Part shown: one piece after another, positions 23,408 through 32,314 of the stretch
Layout: each line of letters starts with the position of its first letter
Numbering within the stretch: position 1 is the first letter of the stretch
Assembly: GCF_005508865.1 (NCBI RefSeq)
Contig: NZ_SCOM01000001.1
Coordinates: 1,240,001-1,304,000 of the forward strand
Direction of reading: 5' to 3'
From: Pseudomonas sp. F(2018)
GTDB lineage: Bacteria; Pseudomonadota; Gammaproteobacteria; Pseudomonadales; Pseudomonadaceae
Length of the DNA: 64,000 bases
The notes under the pieces: generated by a model
Databases searched by the model: none
What the model saw: only the letters and a program-made list of their open reading frames with translations
Told to the model about the DNA's origin: nothing
Made by a program: the position numbers and the translations under genes

Positions 23408-24502
23408 ATGTACAGCGAGATCAGCAGCGAGCCCCCGGTGCTGCACGTCACGGCGCGGCCGTGGAGCAGCGAGCGTTACCAGCAGGGCATGCAGCACCTG
23501 CTGCATGTGGTCCAGGAACTGTCGCTGGCGCGTGATCTGGCCACCGTGCAGGAGATCGTCCGCCACGCCGCGCGCCGGCTTACTGGCTGCGACGGGGCGA
23601 CCTTCGTGCTGCGTGACGGCCCGTTCTGCCACTACGCCGACGAAGACGCGGTCGGCCCGCTGTGGAAGGGCAAGCGCTTTCCCCTGGAGACCTGCATCAG
23701 CGGCTGGGCCATGCTTAACCGCCAGCAGGCGGTGATTCCGGATATCTACGTCGATCCGCGCATCCCCCACGACGCCTACCGGCCGACCTTCGTGAAGAGT
23801 CTGGTGATGGTGCCGATCCGCACCCGCGAGCCGATCGGCGCCATCGGCAACTATTGGGCCGAGCACCACCATCCCTGTGCCGAGGAGGTGCAGCTGCTGC
23901 AGGCCCTGGCCGACTCCACCTCGATCGCCATCGAGAACGTGCAGCTCTACCGCAGCCTCGAACAGCGCGTCGAGGAGCGTACCCGCGAGCTGCAGGAGGC
24001 CTACGACCGCATCCACAGCCTGTCGATGACCGACGAGCTCACCGGCCTGTCCAACCGCCGCGGCTTCTACCTGCTGGCCGAGCAGACCCTGCTGCACGCG
24101 GCCCGCTACGGCGGTGGCTGCACGGTGATGTTCATGGACCTGGACGGGCTCAAGCAGATCAACGACCGCCTCGGCCACGAGGCCGGCGACGCGATGATCC
24201 GCCAGGCCGCCGAGACTCTCCGCCGCACCCTGCGCGAGGCCGATGTGGCGGCGCGCATGGGCGGCGACGAGTTCTGCGTGGTGGCGCTGGGGAATGCCGG
24301 CAAATCCCTGCAGCAGCGTCTGCAGCAGGCCATCGGCGCCTTCAACGGCAGCGCCGCGCAGCCCTTCGCCCTGTCCGCCAGCCTCGGTTGCGCCGAGCTG
24401 GAGGAGTGCGCCGAGGCCTCGCTGGACAGCCTGCTGGCCCTGGCCGACGAGCGCATGTACGAGGATAAGCGGAGGCGTCGCGCCGGCCGCGCCGACCGTT
24501 AA
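23408..24502 (+). CDS. GAF-GGDEF diguanylate cyclase
   Basis: A 364-residue signalling protein. A GAF domain (about 30-180) precedes a coiled-coil linker and a GGDEF domain (about 205-360) with an intact GGDEF motif at 285-289. An inhibition site RxxD (Arg276-Asp279) stands five residues before it, so product feedback is likely. It should make cyclic-di-GMP in response to a ligand or redox cue bound by GAF. No membrane segment is seen, so it is cytoplasmic. The ATG at 23408 follows AGGA. It ends overlapping the convergent corA gene by 4 bases. Confidence 0.9.
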   Translation: MYSEISSEPPVLHVTARPWSSERYQQGMQHLLHVVQELSLARDLATVQEIVRHAARRLTGCDGATFVLRDGPFCHYADEDAVGPLWKGKRFPLETCISGWAMLNRQQAVIPDIYVDPRIPHDAYRPTFVKSLVMVPIRTREPIGAIGNYWAEHHHPCAEEVQLLQALADSTSIAIENVQLYRSLEQRVEERTRELQEAYDRIHSLSMTDELTGLSNRRGFYLLAEQTLLHAARYGGGCTVMFMDLDGLKQINDRLGHEAGDAMIRQAAETLRRTLREADVAARMGGDEFCVVALGNAGKSLQQRLQQAIGAFNGSAAQPFALSASLGCAELEECAEASLDSLLALADERMYEDKRRRRAGRADR

Positions 24503-25467
24503 AGCCAGCCCATCCGCTTGAAATTGGCGAACAGCGCCACGCAGCCCAGGCCGATGACGCCGAGCACGCCGAAGTAGCCGTAGTGCCAGGTCAGCTCCGG
24601 CATGTTCTGGAAGTTCATCCCGTAGATGCCGGCCACCGCCGTGGGGAAGGCCAGGATCGCCGCCCAGGCGGCGAACTTGCGCTGGGTCAGGCTCTGCCGC
24701 GAGGACTCCAGCAGCAGGCCGATCTCGATGGCATGGTCGGCCATCTCGCGCAGCCCGGTGAGGTCTTCCAGCAGGCGATTGACGTGGATCGTGATGTCGC
24801 GGAAGTACGGGCGCATGTGCTTGTCGATGAAGGGGAAGTCAAGCTGCTGCAGCTCCTGGCAGATCTCCGAAAGCGGCGCCACCTGGCGGCGCAGGCGCAG
24901 CAGATCGCGGCGCAGGCCATGGATGCGCTCCACGTCGCCCTGGGTCAGCGGGCGGTCCAGCACCGTCTGCTCGATGTCTTCCAGTTCGGTGTGGACGCAG
25001 TCCAGCAGCGGCCGGTAGTTCTCGATCACGAAGCTGAGCAGGGCATACAGCACGAAGTCTTCGCCGTGCTCCAGCAGCAACGGCCGCGCCTCGCAGCGCT
25101 GGCGCACGGTGGAGTAGGGCGCGGAGTCGCCATAGCGGGCGCTGATCACGTAGCCGTTACCGGCAAAGATCTGGGTCTCGACGAACTCCAGGCGCTCGCC
25201 CTGGCGGATCGGCGAGTAGAGCACCATGAACAGGGCGTCGCCGAAGGTTTCCAGCTTGGGGCGGGTGTGCTGGGCGATGGCGTCTTCCATCGCCAGCTCG
25301 TGCAGGTTGAACTGCTGCTGCAGGGTGTGCAGCTCGCTGTCGGGGTCGCGCAGGCCGATCCACACGAAATGGTCGGGCTTGGTAGCCCACTGGCAGCCCT
25401 CGTTCAGGGCGATATCGGCGACTTTCCTGCCTTTGTGGTAAGCGACGGCGGCAACGACCTGACCCAT
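24499..25467 (-). CDS. corA: CorA-type divalent metal transporter
   Basis: A 322-residue protein with the CorA signature YGMNFQNMPEL near residue 285 and two C-terminal membrane helices. The long N-terminal cytoplasmic domain forms the funnel. It takes up Mg2+ and possibly Co2+ or Ni2+; specificity cannot be read from sequence. Length and motif match the family. It ends convergently with the diguanylate cyclase, sharing 4 bases. Confidence 0.9.
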   Translation of the reverse strand: MGQVVAAVAYHKGRKVADIALNEGCQWATKPDHFVWIGLRDPDSELHTLQQQFNLHELAMEDAIAQHTRPKLETFGDALFMVLYSPIRQGERLEFVETQIFAGNGYVISARYGDSAPYSTVRQRCEARPLLLEHGEDFVLYALLSFVIENYRPLLDCVHTELEDIEQTVLDRPLTQGDVERIHGLRRDLLRLRRQVAPLSEICQELQQLDFPFIDKHMRPYFRDITIHVNRLLEDLTGLREMADHAIEIGLLLESSRQSLTQRKFAAWAAILAFPTAVAGIYGMNFQNMPELTWHYGYFGVLGVIGLGCVALFANFKRMGWL

Positions 25468-25519
25468 GGGCTGTCCTCTGCGTGGCGATGCCGCAGCTTA
25501 ACCCATAGGCGGTGGGCGG

Positions 25520-26242
25520 TCAGGCCTTGGCCAGTTGCTGGTCGAGCTGCTCGATGCACTCGCGCATCAGCTGCTGGCAGCGTTCCATCAGTTGTGGCAG
25601 GTCGTCCAGGGTCAGGCCCAGGGTGGGAATGGCCGGCAGCGAATTGATCAGCACCTTGCCGCTGCTCCAGCTGTTCAGCTTGAGACGCCCGGCATAGCTG
25701 CTGACGCACACGGGGATGATCGGCACGCCGGCGGCGATGGCCATCTGGAACGCGCCCTTCTTGAACGGCAGCAGACCCTTGCCCAGGTTGCGCGTGCCTT
25801 CCGGGAACACCCAGATGGAGGTGTCGCGGTTCTGCAGGGTCTCGGTGGTCTGCAGCATGGCCTGCTTGGCCTTGCGGCCATTGCCGCGGTCGATCAGCAC
25901 GTTGCCGGCCAGCCAGTACAGCTGGCCGAAGAACGGCACCCACTTCAGGCTCTTCTTGCCGATGCTCACGGTGCGCGGCGGCACCACGCGGCCGAGCACG
26001 TAGAGGTCGTAGTTGGACTGGTGGTTGGCGACGATCACGCAGGGCCGGTCGTGGCCGAACAGGCTGCTGACCTCGGTCTTCACCCGCAGGCGCAGCATGC
26101 ACAGGGCCGGCAGGGAATACAGGCGCGCGCACAGGCGGCTGTTGTCCGGGTTGAACGGGCGACACAGGCCAAGGATCAGTCCAAGGGTTCCGGCAATGAT
26201 GAAGTGCAACCCCATCAACAACATGCGCGCGAGGAAAAGCAT
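25520..26242 (-). CDS. plsC: 1-acyl-sn-glycerol-3-phosphate acyltransferase
   Basis: A 240-residue PlsC-type acyltransferase that makes phosphatidic acid. The catalytic HX4D motif is NHQSNYD (His74, Asp79) and FPEGTR lies at about 146-151. An N-terminal membrane segment anchors it to the inner membrane. Several plsC paralogues exist in Pseudomonas, so this could be an accessory copy. The gene stands alone between corA and a crotonase-type gene. Confidence 0.85.
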   Translation of the reverse strand: MLFLARMLLMGLHFIIAGTLGLILGLCRPFNPDNSRLCARLYSLPALCMLRLRVKTEVSSLFGHDRPCVIVANHQSNYDLYVLGRVVPPRTVSIGKKSLKWVPFFGQLYWLAGNVLIDRGNGRKAKQAMLQTTETLQNRDTSIWVFPEGTRNLGKGLLPFKKGAFQMAIAAGVPIIPVCVSSYAGRLKLNSWSSGKVLINSLPAIPTLGLTLDDLPQLMERCQQLMRECIEQLDQQLAKA

Positions 26243-26361
26243 CGGTGAGCCTTCAGGCAGACAAAAAGGCGCGCAGTGTACGGGTGTGCACTTCTTTCGG
26301 CAATTGACGCCGATCAGAGGTTATTACCGGGCATTTCCACGGCGTTGACGACTTTTCCCTT

Positions 26362-26396
26362 AAAAGCAGAAGCCCGGCACTGGGCCGGGCTTCTCG
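26362..26396 (-). terminator. Terminator after the crotonase gene
   Basis: An 11-bp perfect stem (AGAAGCCCGGC at 26368-26378 with its complement at 26384-26394) with TTTT following on the minus strand. Confidence 0.85.
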
Positions 26397-26411
26397 GGGC
26401 GGCGCGGGTGA

Positions 26412-27101
26412 TCAACCCAGGTGCTGCTGGTCCAGCTCGATGGCCTTGTTCAGGGTCTCCAGCAGGGCCTTGCGCACTTTCAGCTTGGTGTTCTTGTGCG
26501 CGGTCATGTTGATCTTCTTCAGCTGCTGGGCGGCGGCCAGGGCGGCAGCCTGCAGCTGCTCGGTCGGCACCACCTTGTCTAGGAAGCCAGCATCCACGGC
26601 GCCCGCCGGATCGAAGATCTCGCCATTGATCACCGAACGGTGGAAGGCGGATTTGCGCAGACGGTCACGGGCCAGTTCGATGCCGGCGTGGTGCATGGTC
26701 ATGCCGATCTGTACTTCGTTCAGACCGATGTTGAACGGGCCTTCCACGCCGATGCGGTAGTCGGCCGACAGCAGGATGAAGGCACCCTTGGCGATGGCGT
26801 GGCCCGGGCAGGCGACGATGATCGGGTAGGGGTGGCTGAGCATGCGACGGGCCAGGGTCGAGCCGGCGGTGACCAGGGCCACGGCGTTCTGCGGGCCGGA
26901 AGTCATCACCTTGAGGTCGTAACCGCCGGAGAGGATGCCAGGCTGGCCGGTGATGATCACCACGGCGCGATCCTGCACGGCCTGGTCCAGAGCGGCATTG
27001 AAGGCGGCGATCACGTCCGGGGAGATGGCGTTCACCTTGCCGTTGTTGAGGGTCAGGGTGGCGATGCCGTCGTCGAGTTGGTAGCTGATCAGGTCGCTCA
27101 T
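26412..27101 (-). CDS. Crotonase/enoyl-CoA hydratase family protein
   Basis: A 229-residue single-domain crotonase. Features are LNNGKVNAIS at the start, GGYDLKVM for the CoA-binding loop and CPGHAIAKGAFI for the oxyanion hole. Catalytic Glu residues typical of enoyl-CoA hydratase are not clearly in place, so another crotonase reaction is possible. It stands alone with its own terminator. The substrate is unknown. Confidence 0.8.
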   Translation of the reverse strand: MSDLISYQLDDGIATLTLNNGKVNAISPDVIAAFNAALDQAVQDRAVVIITGQPGILSGGYDLKVMTSGPQNAVALVTAGSTLARRMLSHPYPIIVACPGHAIAKGAFILLSADYRIGVEGPFNIGLNEVQIGMTMHHAGIELARDRLRKSAFHRSVINGEIFDPAGAVDAGFLDKVVPTEQLQAAALAAAQQLKKINMTAHKNTKLKVRKALLETLNKAIELDQQHLG

Positions 27102-27294
27102 GGCGGAAGTCCTAGTCCAGGGTTGCGGAAAGTGGCGCTGACGTTACCCAGCGCGAGGCCATGGGTAAAGCGCTTTGGCTGACCGGAGGGTCATCCGCCC
27201 GTCGCTGCCGGTCTATCGTCGCCATCGGCAGGCTCAATTGGCTGCTATACCGAGCAGTGACTTAGGTTAGCCGCGAACCTGAGGAGTGCCCTTC

Positions 27295-27495
27295 ATGCGT
27301 CTGCCCCACATCGTCCTGCGTCTCGGCCCGCTGTTGCTGTTGATAGGCCTGACCCTGTTCGCCACCAGCCCCGCCAGCCACAGCCCGGCCGGCGTGCTGC
27401 AGCTGTTCCTGTTCAGCCTGTTCATATCCCTCGGCTTCCTTCTATGCGGAGGCCGGCGCTTCGGCGGCGACGGGGAAACCGGCAGCTCTGCATAA
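27295..27495 (+). CDS. Small two-helix membrane protein
   Basis: A 66-residue protein with two hydrophobic stretches (LGPLLLLIGLTLFATS and LFLFSLFISLGFLLCG) and a short tail. The ATG at 27295 has GAGGAG 8 bases upstream and is preferred over an earlier ATG. Function unknown. It sits just before tRNA-Ser. Confidence 0.55.
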   Translation: MRLPHIVLRLGPLLLLIGLTLFATSPASHSPAGVLQLFLFSLFISLGFLLCGGRRFGGDGETGSSA

Positions 27496-27520
27496 GCACA
27501 TGAATCGCCTGAAAAAAATT

Positions 27521-27549
27521 TTGCATTCGAAAGGACGTTCGGCTACATT
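27521..27549 (+). promoter_or_regulatory. Promoter of tRNA-Ser
   Basis: TTGCAT (27521-27526) and TACATT (27544-27549) with a 17-base spacer, placed 39 bases before the tRNA. Confidence 0.7.
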
Positions 27550-27587
27550 AGCGCGCCTCGACGGACCAGACTGGTTCGCCGAGATCC

Positions 27588-27677
27588 GGTGAAGTGTCCG
27601 AGCGGTTGAAGGAGCACGCCTGGAAAGTGTGTATACGGGAAACCGTATCGTGGGTTCGAATCCCACCTTCACCGCCA
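27588..27677 (+). tRNA. tRNA-Ser (anticodon GGA)
   Basis: A 90-base class II tRNA with a long variable arm (stem around 27633-27650), GTTCGAATCCC T-arm and encoded CCA. The anticodon GGA reads UCC/UCU serine codons. It is followed directly by a strong terminator. Confidence 0.95.
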
Positions 27678-27687
27678 GACCCTGAAG

Positions 27688-27720
27688 AGCCCCGAGAGCG
27701 AAAGTTCTCGGGGCTTTTTT
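27688..27720 (+). terminator. Terminator of tRNA-Ser
   Basis: A 10-bp stem (AGCCCCGAGA at 27688-27697 with TCTCGGGGCT at 27706-27715) followed by TTTTT. Confidence 0.9.
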
Positions 27721-27792
27721 GCTTTTCGGGTTGTGGGTTTTCAGAGCCTGGCTAGCAGACAGGGAATGGTTAGCTCACTCGGGCTGCCTGCT

Positions 27793-28008
27793 TCAAGCCC
27801 GCTTTGGTTCTTCAAACGGCAAAGTCTCGCGCAGCATGCGCAGTTCGGCGGCGTCTTGGTTCAGGCGGTGGATGACCTTGAACAGTTGCTGCTTGAGCAG
27901 TTCGTCGCTCATGCGCTCGGCGGCGCGCATCACGGTCAGGGCGGCGTCCTCGTTGTGGGAGGCGATGACATCGATGGTCTTGCGGGTGGTACGGGCCGTG
28001 CGGGACAA
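27793..28008 (-). CDS. Small helical protein, unknown
   Basis: A 71-residue protein (starts MSRTARTTRKTIDVIASHNE from TTG), all-helical, with MRAAERMSDELLKQQLFKVI in the middle. Resembles small Pseudomonas-specific proteins, but no function is known. A TTG start is unusual; AAAGGTG lies 8 bases upstream, supporting it. Confidence 0.5.
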   Translation of the reverse strand: MSRTARTTRKTIDVIASHNEDAALTVMRAAERMSDELLKQQLFKVIHRLNQDAAELRMLRETLPFEEPKRA

Positions 28009-28131
28009 GATGGTTCACCTTTCACTGAGGAGCCTGAAAGCTAGACCATCGATATTTCCCTTTTGTTTCGGCAACTTGCGATCAGATGAATTCGCTGTGA
28101 ATGGCATCGTCCGCGCCGCGCTGTGACAGCC

Positions 28132-29016
28132 TCAACGGCTCGACAGAAAGGTCACCAGTTGCCGTGCGTGGGATGACAGCGACTCCCAGTCCCGGATGCA
28201 GATGCGCAGCTCCCGCGTGGCCCAGGCGTCTTCGAGCGCGACGATACGCACTGGCAGTTCTTGGACGAAGCGTACGGCGGCCGCCTCGGGCAGCAGGGCA
28301 ATGCCGACGCGCTGGGCCACCAGTTGGGCGATGGCATCGAAGCTCGGGGCGCGAACCCGCGCTTTCAGCGGCATGGCGTACTTGGTCGCCATCTCCTCGA
28401 TGAAGCGCTGCATGGCTCGCTCGGCGGGCAGGCAGACGAAGGCGAAGCCGAGCGCATTGCGCAGCTGGGTCACCTGGTGGTCGGCCAACGCATGGTCGCG
28501 GGGCACCAGCATGACCAGCTTGTCGTCACGGAAGGGCAGGGAGAGCAGCCCGCCGGTAGACAGGTTGCCGTCGTACACGCCGATCTCGCTCTCGCCTGAC
28601 TGCACGGCGCGCAGTACCTCGCTGCTCTTCTGCTCCACCAGTTGCAGGTCCACTTCCGGGTAGTCGGCGAGGAAGGGGCCGAGGGTGGCGGGCAGGAAGG
28701 TACTGTTCGCCACCGTGGTGGCCGACAGGCGCAGGGCGATGCGCCGTTCGCCGGAGAGCTCCTTGAGCGTTTCCTTGAGTTTCTCCGCTTCGCTGAGCAC
28801 GCTGCGCGCACCCTCAAGGATCAGCCGGCCTGCTGGGGTGAGGCGCATGCCGTCGGCCTTGCGGGTGAATAGCGTCAGGCCGCAGCGTTGCTCGAACAGG
28901 CGCAGGCGGGTGCTCGCCGCGGACACGGCGACCGGCACTGCGGCGGCGGCCTTGCTTAGGCTGCCGGTGGCGGCGATGCTCGCCAGCAGGCGCAGATCGG
29001 CCAGATCGAAATGCAC
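28132..29016 (-). CDS. LysR-type regulator facing an EamA exporter
   Basis: A 294-residue LysR-type regulator. The N-terminal winged helix (LLASIAATGSLSKAAAAVPV, residues about 10-29) is typical, with an effector-binding domain after residue 90. It is divergent from an EamA-family transporter across 99 bases. By the usual LysR rule it should control that transporter. The ligand is unknown. Confidence 0.85.
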   Translation of the reverse strand: MHFDLADLRLLASIAATGSLSKAAAAVPVAVSAASTRLRLFEQRCGLTLFTRKADGMRLTPAGRLILEGARSVLSEAEKLKETLKELSGERRIALRLSATTVANSTFLPATLGPFLADYPEVDLQLVEQKSSEVLRAVQSGESEIGVYDGNLSTGGLLSLPFRDDKLVMLVPRDHALADHQVTQLRNALGFAFVCLPAERAMQRFIEEMATKYAMPLKARVRAPSFDAIAQLVAQRVGIALLPEAAAVRFVQELPVRIVALEDAWATRELRICIRDWESLSSHARQLVTFLSSR

Positions 29017-29115
29017 AGGATTTCTCCTTTATAGAAGGCTTCGTTCGTTAAAAAGCGATTCTAGCGAAGTGGCGTTATCTTCAGAATAAGGCCTCGCCCT
29101 GCTGCCTGGATTGCC

Positions 29116-30081
29116 ATGAACACCTCGTATTCCCTCTATCGGCGCGGCCTGAACGATGGTCGCCTGTTCGCGGTACTGTCCGCGGCCGGCTTCAGCCTCA
29201 AGGCCATCTTCGTCAAGCTCGCCTATGCGGCGGGACCGGTGGACGCCATCACCCTGCTGACGCTGCGCATGGGCCTGGCGCTGCCGCTGTTTCTCTGGCT
29301 GGTGTGGTTGAGCCGCGGCGAGGCGAGCGCCCGGTTGGGTGGCGTGGACGTGCTGCGCATCCTGCTGCTCGGCATGCTCGGCTACTACCTGTCGAGCCTG
29401 TTCGACTTCTATGGGCTTGAATACATCAGCGCCGGCCTCGAGCGGCTGATCCTGTTCTCCTACCCGACCCTGGTGCTGCTGCTCCAGGCCGCCGCCACGC
29501 GCCAGCGGCCCAGCCGGCAGATGCTGCTGGCCATGGGCATCTGCTACTGCGGCTTGGCGGTGGCCTTCTTCCACGATGTGAGCGCCGTGGGTGGCGGCGA
29601 GCAGGTGATGCTCGGCGCGGCCTGGGTGTTTGCCAGTGCCGTGACCTATGCCCTGTATTACTTCGGCACCGGCGTCATGGTGCAGCGTCTCGGCTCCATG
29701 CGCCTGGCCGGGCTGGCCGGCGGCGCCTCGGCACTGATGGTGCTGGAGCACTATGCGGTGACCGGCGATACGGCGCAGTTGGCGAGCCTTTCTGGGGATA
29801 TCTGGCTGTATGCGGCGCTGATGGCGGTGCTGTCCACCGCCTTGCCGATCTACTGGATGGCGCTGGCCGTGCAGCGCATGGGCGCGGCGCACACGGCGGC
29901 CATCGGCAACCTGGGGCCGGTGCTGACGATCTTCGCTTCCTGGCTGGTGCTGAGCGAGTCGGTATCGCTGTATCAGGTGGTGGGGTTGGCACTGGTGCTG
30001 TTCGGCGTGGCGCGACTGAAGCCGGCTCGGCCGGCCGAGGTGAAGCCGGCTGACGATCGGTCTGCCGCTGCGGTGAAATAG
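29116..30081 (+). CDS. EamA/DMT-family exporter
   Basis: A 321-residue protein with about ten membrane helices in two EamA repeats. LRMGLALPLFLWLVWLSRG lies in the first repeat and ALPIYWMALAVQRMGAAHTA in the second. Family members export amino acids or other metabolites. It is likely controlled by the divergent LysR regulator. Substrate unknown. Confidence 0.8.
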   Translation: MNTSYSLYRRGLNDGRLFAVLSAAGFSLKAIFVKLAYAAGPVDAITLLTLRMGLALPLFLWLVWLSRGEASARLGGVDVLRILLLGMLGYYLSSLFDFYGLEYISAGLERLILFSYPTLVLLLQAAATRQRPSRQMLLAMGICYCGLAVAFFHDVSAVGGGEQVMLGAAWVFASAVTYALYYFGTGVMVQRLGSMRLAGLAGGASALMVLEHYAVTGDTAQLASLSGDIWLYAALMAVLSTALPIYWMALAVQRMGAAHTAAIGNLGPVLTIFASWLVLSESVSLYQVVGLALVLFGVARLKPARPAEVKPADDRSAAAVK

Positions 30082-30142
30082 AGCGAACTCATAGCCGCCT
30101 GCACCCCTCTCAGTCGTATTGGCAATTGAGAGGAGAGGCGAG

Positions 30143-30388
30143 ATGGGATTGCTGACACTGTGGGGCAGGCGTGATTCGCCGAACGACGCACGCGGCCTGC
30201 CGGGCTATCCGGGGCGGGAGAGCAGCTTGAGCGAGAGCGAAGTGCAGCGCGAGCTGGGCTTCGATCCCGACTCGCCGGACCTGGGCGATCCGCAGATCGA
30301 CCCGCCATGGCCGGCGCGCATTCCGGAGTGCAACGGCGCAGCGGTCAAGCGCGCGCCGGGTGAGCAGTATCCGCCCTATGGCGGATAG
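30143..30388 (+). CDS. Small hypothetical protein
   Basis: An 81-residue, Pro-rich, acidic protein (MGLLTLWGRRDSPNDARGLP). The ATG at 30143 is chosen for the GAGGAG site just upstream. Low complexity in the second half suggests disorder. No family recognised. Confidence 0.5.
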   Translation: MGLLTLWGRRDSPNDARGLPGYPGRESSLSESEVQRELGFDPDSPDLGDPQIDPPWPARIPECNGAAVKRAPGEQYPPYGG

Positions 30389-30432
30389 CCGCTCGGCCCT
30401 TGCTCGGGCGGCAATCGGCCCCGCGCAGGCTG

Positions 30433-31275
30433 TTATTTCAGGCGCTGCAACAGCGCCTGACCGACCTGTAGGGCGGACGCCGGGTTCTGCCCGGTGATCA
30501 GCTCGCGGTCGATCACCATGTTGGCGGCCCAGGGCGAGCTGTTGCTGTTGTAGCTGCCACCGGCCTGCTGCAGGGCGGTCTGCGGATAGAACTTCATCTC
30601 GCCGCCCTTGAGCGCCTGCTTGGCCTGCTCCTCTTCCTGATTGCTGATCACCGTCATCCTGTAGCCCGCGTAGATCCAGTCCTGGCTGGCCTTGACGGCG
30701 TTGTCGCGCTCCAGAGCCTGTACGTAACGCGGCGCATCGGGCAGGGCGGAGAGCAGCGCGATGGGGCCGTGGCAGACCAGCGCGGTGGTCTTGCCCTCGG
30801 CATGGAAGGCGCGCAGCAGCTTGCCCAGTTGCGGGCTCTGCAGCAGGTCCTGCATCGGCGCATGGCCGCCGGGCACGTACAGGGCGTCGAAGTGCCGGTA
30901 GCCGATCTGCTCGACGCGGGCCAGGCTGATCACCGGCGAGCTATTGGCATCGGTGAGCTTCAGCTTGCTCAGCAGTGCCTTGTGCTCGGCCAGGCTGGCG
31001 GCGTCGCCGCCGAAGTACTGGGCCGCGTCCGAGGTCACATCCATGGTCGGCGCCAGGCCGCTGGGGGTGGCAAAGGTCAGGCTGTGGCCGGCGTCCAGCA
31101 GCAGCTTGGTCGGCTGCATCAGTTCGTTGAGATAGAAGCCGGTCGGGTAGACCTTGCCGTCCTTGAGATCCAGGTGGTCGGCATCGGACAGCACGACCAG
31201 CACATTGGCCGCCTGGGCGCCGAGGCTGGCTGCCAGCATGCCGCTGGCGAGGATGATCTTGGCGAAGGTATGCAT
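30433..31275 (-). CDS. DJ-1/PfpI-superfamily protein, exported
   Basis: A 280-residue protein with a signal peptide (MHTFAKIILASGMLAASLGA) and a Hsp31-like DJ-1/PfpI fold. The nucleophile elbow is VCHGP with Cys168, and a Glu in the ATPSGL-side region would complete the site. Family members act as glyoxalase III, chaperone or amidase. The signal peptide, unusual for this group, puts it in the periplasm. It is divergent from a LysR gene that probably controls it. Confidence 0.8.
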   Translation of the reverse strand: MHTFAKIILASGMLAASLGAQAANVLVVLSDADHLDLKDGKVYPTGFYLNELMQPTKLLLDAGHSLTFATPSGLAPTMDVTSDAAQYFGGDAASLAEHKALLSKLKLTDANSSPVISLARVEQIGYRHFDALYVPGGHAPMQDLLQSPQLGKLLRAFHAEGKTTALVCHGPIALLSALPDAPRYVQALERDNAVKASQDWIYAGYRMTVISNQEEEQAKQALKGGEMKFYPQTALQQAGGSYNSNSSPWAANMVIDRELITGQNPASALQVGQALLQRLK

Positions 31276-31375
31276 GGTTCTGCTCCTTTGAGCGCTGGGG
31301 TGAGCGCACTGTATTGCTGCCAGGTGTAGCGATAAACTCGCTGCCAGGGAAATGATCTGTTCTCTGGAGGCAAGA

Positions 31376-32302
31376 ATGGCGCGGCGCTTCGATCACCTCG
31401 GCGATGTCGAGGCCTACCTCTGCGTGTTGGAGAAGGGCACCCTGAGCGCCGCTGCCGTGGCGCTCGGCACCACGCCTTCGGTGATCAGCCGGGCCATCGC
31501 CCGTCTCGAGCAACGCCTGGGCACCCAGCTGCTGCGCCGCACCACCCGGCGCCTGAGCCTGACCGAGGACGGCCGGCTCTATTTGGAACAGGCCCGCGCC
31601 GCCTTCGCGCTGATCGACGATGCCGAGCGGCGTATCCAGGGCGATGCCCATCAGGTCAGCGGCCTGGTGCGCCTGAGCGCGCCGACCACCTATGGCCACT
31701 TCCGCCTGCCGACGCTGCTGGCCGGTTTCGCCCGGCAGTACCCGCAGGTGCAGGTGGAGCTGAGCATCGCCAACCGCAATGTCGACCTGGTGGCCGAGGG
31801 CTACGACCTGGCGATCCGCCTCGGCCGCCTGCCGGACAGCGGCCTGGTCGGGCGCAAGCTGGAGGATGCGCGGCTGTGTCTGGTGGCGGCGCCAGAGTAC
31901 CTGGCACGGGCGGGCACCCCCACGAACCTCGACGAGCTGGCGCAGCACGCCTGTCTGCCGTTCGTCATGCCCAGCAGCGGCAAGGTGGCGCCCTGGCTAT
32001 TCCTCGACCAGGGCCGCGAGCTGGACTGGCAGCCCAAGGGCAGGGTGCTGGTCACCGACGATGTGCTGGGCACGGTGTCGCTGGCCGAGGCCGGGCTGGG
32101 CGTCTGCCAGTCGTACGAGTTCATTCTGCGCGACAAGCTCGACCAGAGCCGCCTGGTCCGTCTGCTACCGGCGCTGGAGGGGCGCAGCCGGCCGTTCTCG
32201 ATCATCTATCCGCCGCACCGGCAGCTGTCACCGGCCTCGCGGGTGCTGATCGATTTCCTGGTGCGCGAGGCGCATGACGTAACATCCGCGGCAGCAAACT
32301 GA
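31376..32302 (+). CDS. LysR-type regulator beside the DJ-1 gene
   Basis: A 308-residue LysR-type regulator (winged helix near residues 15-45, RFDHLGDVEAYLCVLEKGTL). It is divergent from the exported DJ-1/PfpI gene, its likely target. The ATG at 31376 has GGAGG 6 bases upstream; an earlier in-frame ATG lacks one. Ligand unknown. Confidence 0.85.
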   Translation: MARRFDHLGDVEAYLCVLEKGTLSAAAVALGTTPSVISRAIARLEQRLGTQLLRRTTRRLSLTEDGRLYLEQARAAFALIDDAERRIQGDAHQVSGLVRLSAPTTYGHFRLPTLLAGFARQYPQVQVELSIANRNVDLVAEGYDLAIRLGRLPDSGLVGRKLEDARLCLVAAPEYLARAGTPTNLDELAQHACLPFVMPSSGKVAPWLFLDQGRELDWQPKGRVLVTDDVLGTVSLAEAGLGVCQSYEFILRDKLDQSRLVRLLPALEGRSRPFSIIYPPHRQLSPASRVLIDFLVREAHDVTSAAAN

Positions 32303-32314
32303 GTGGAGCGGTTC

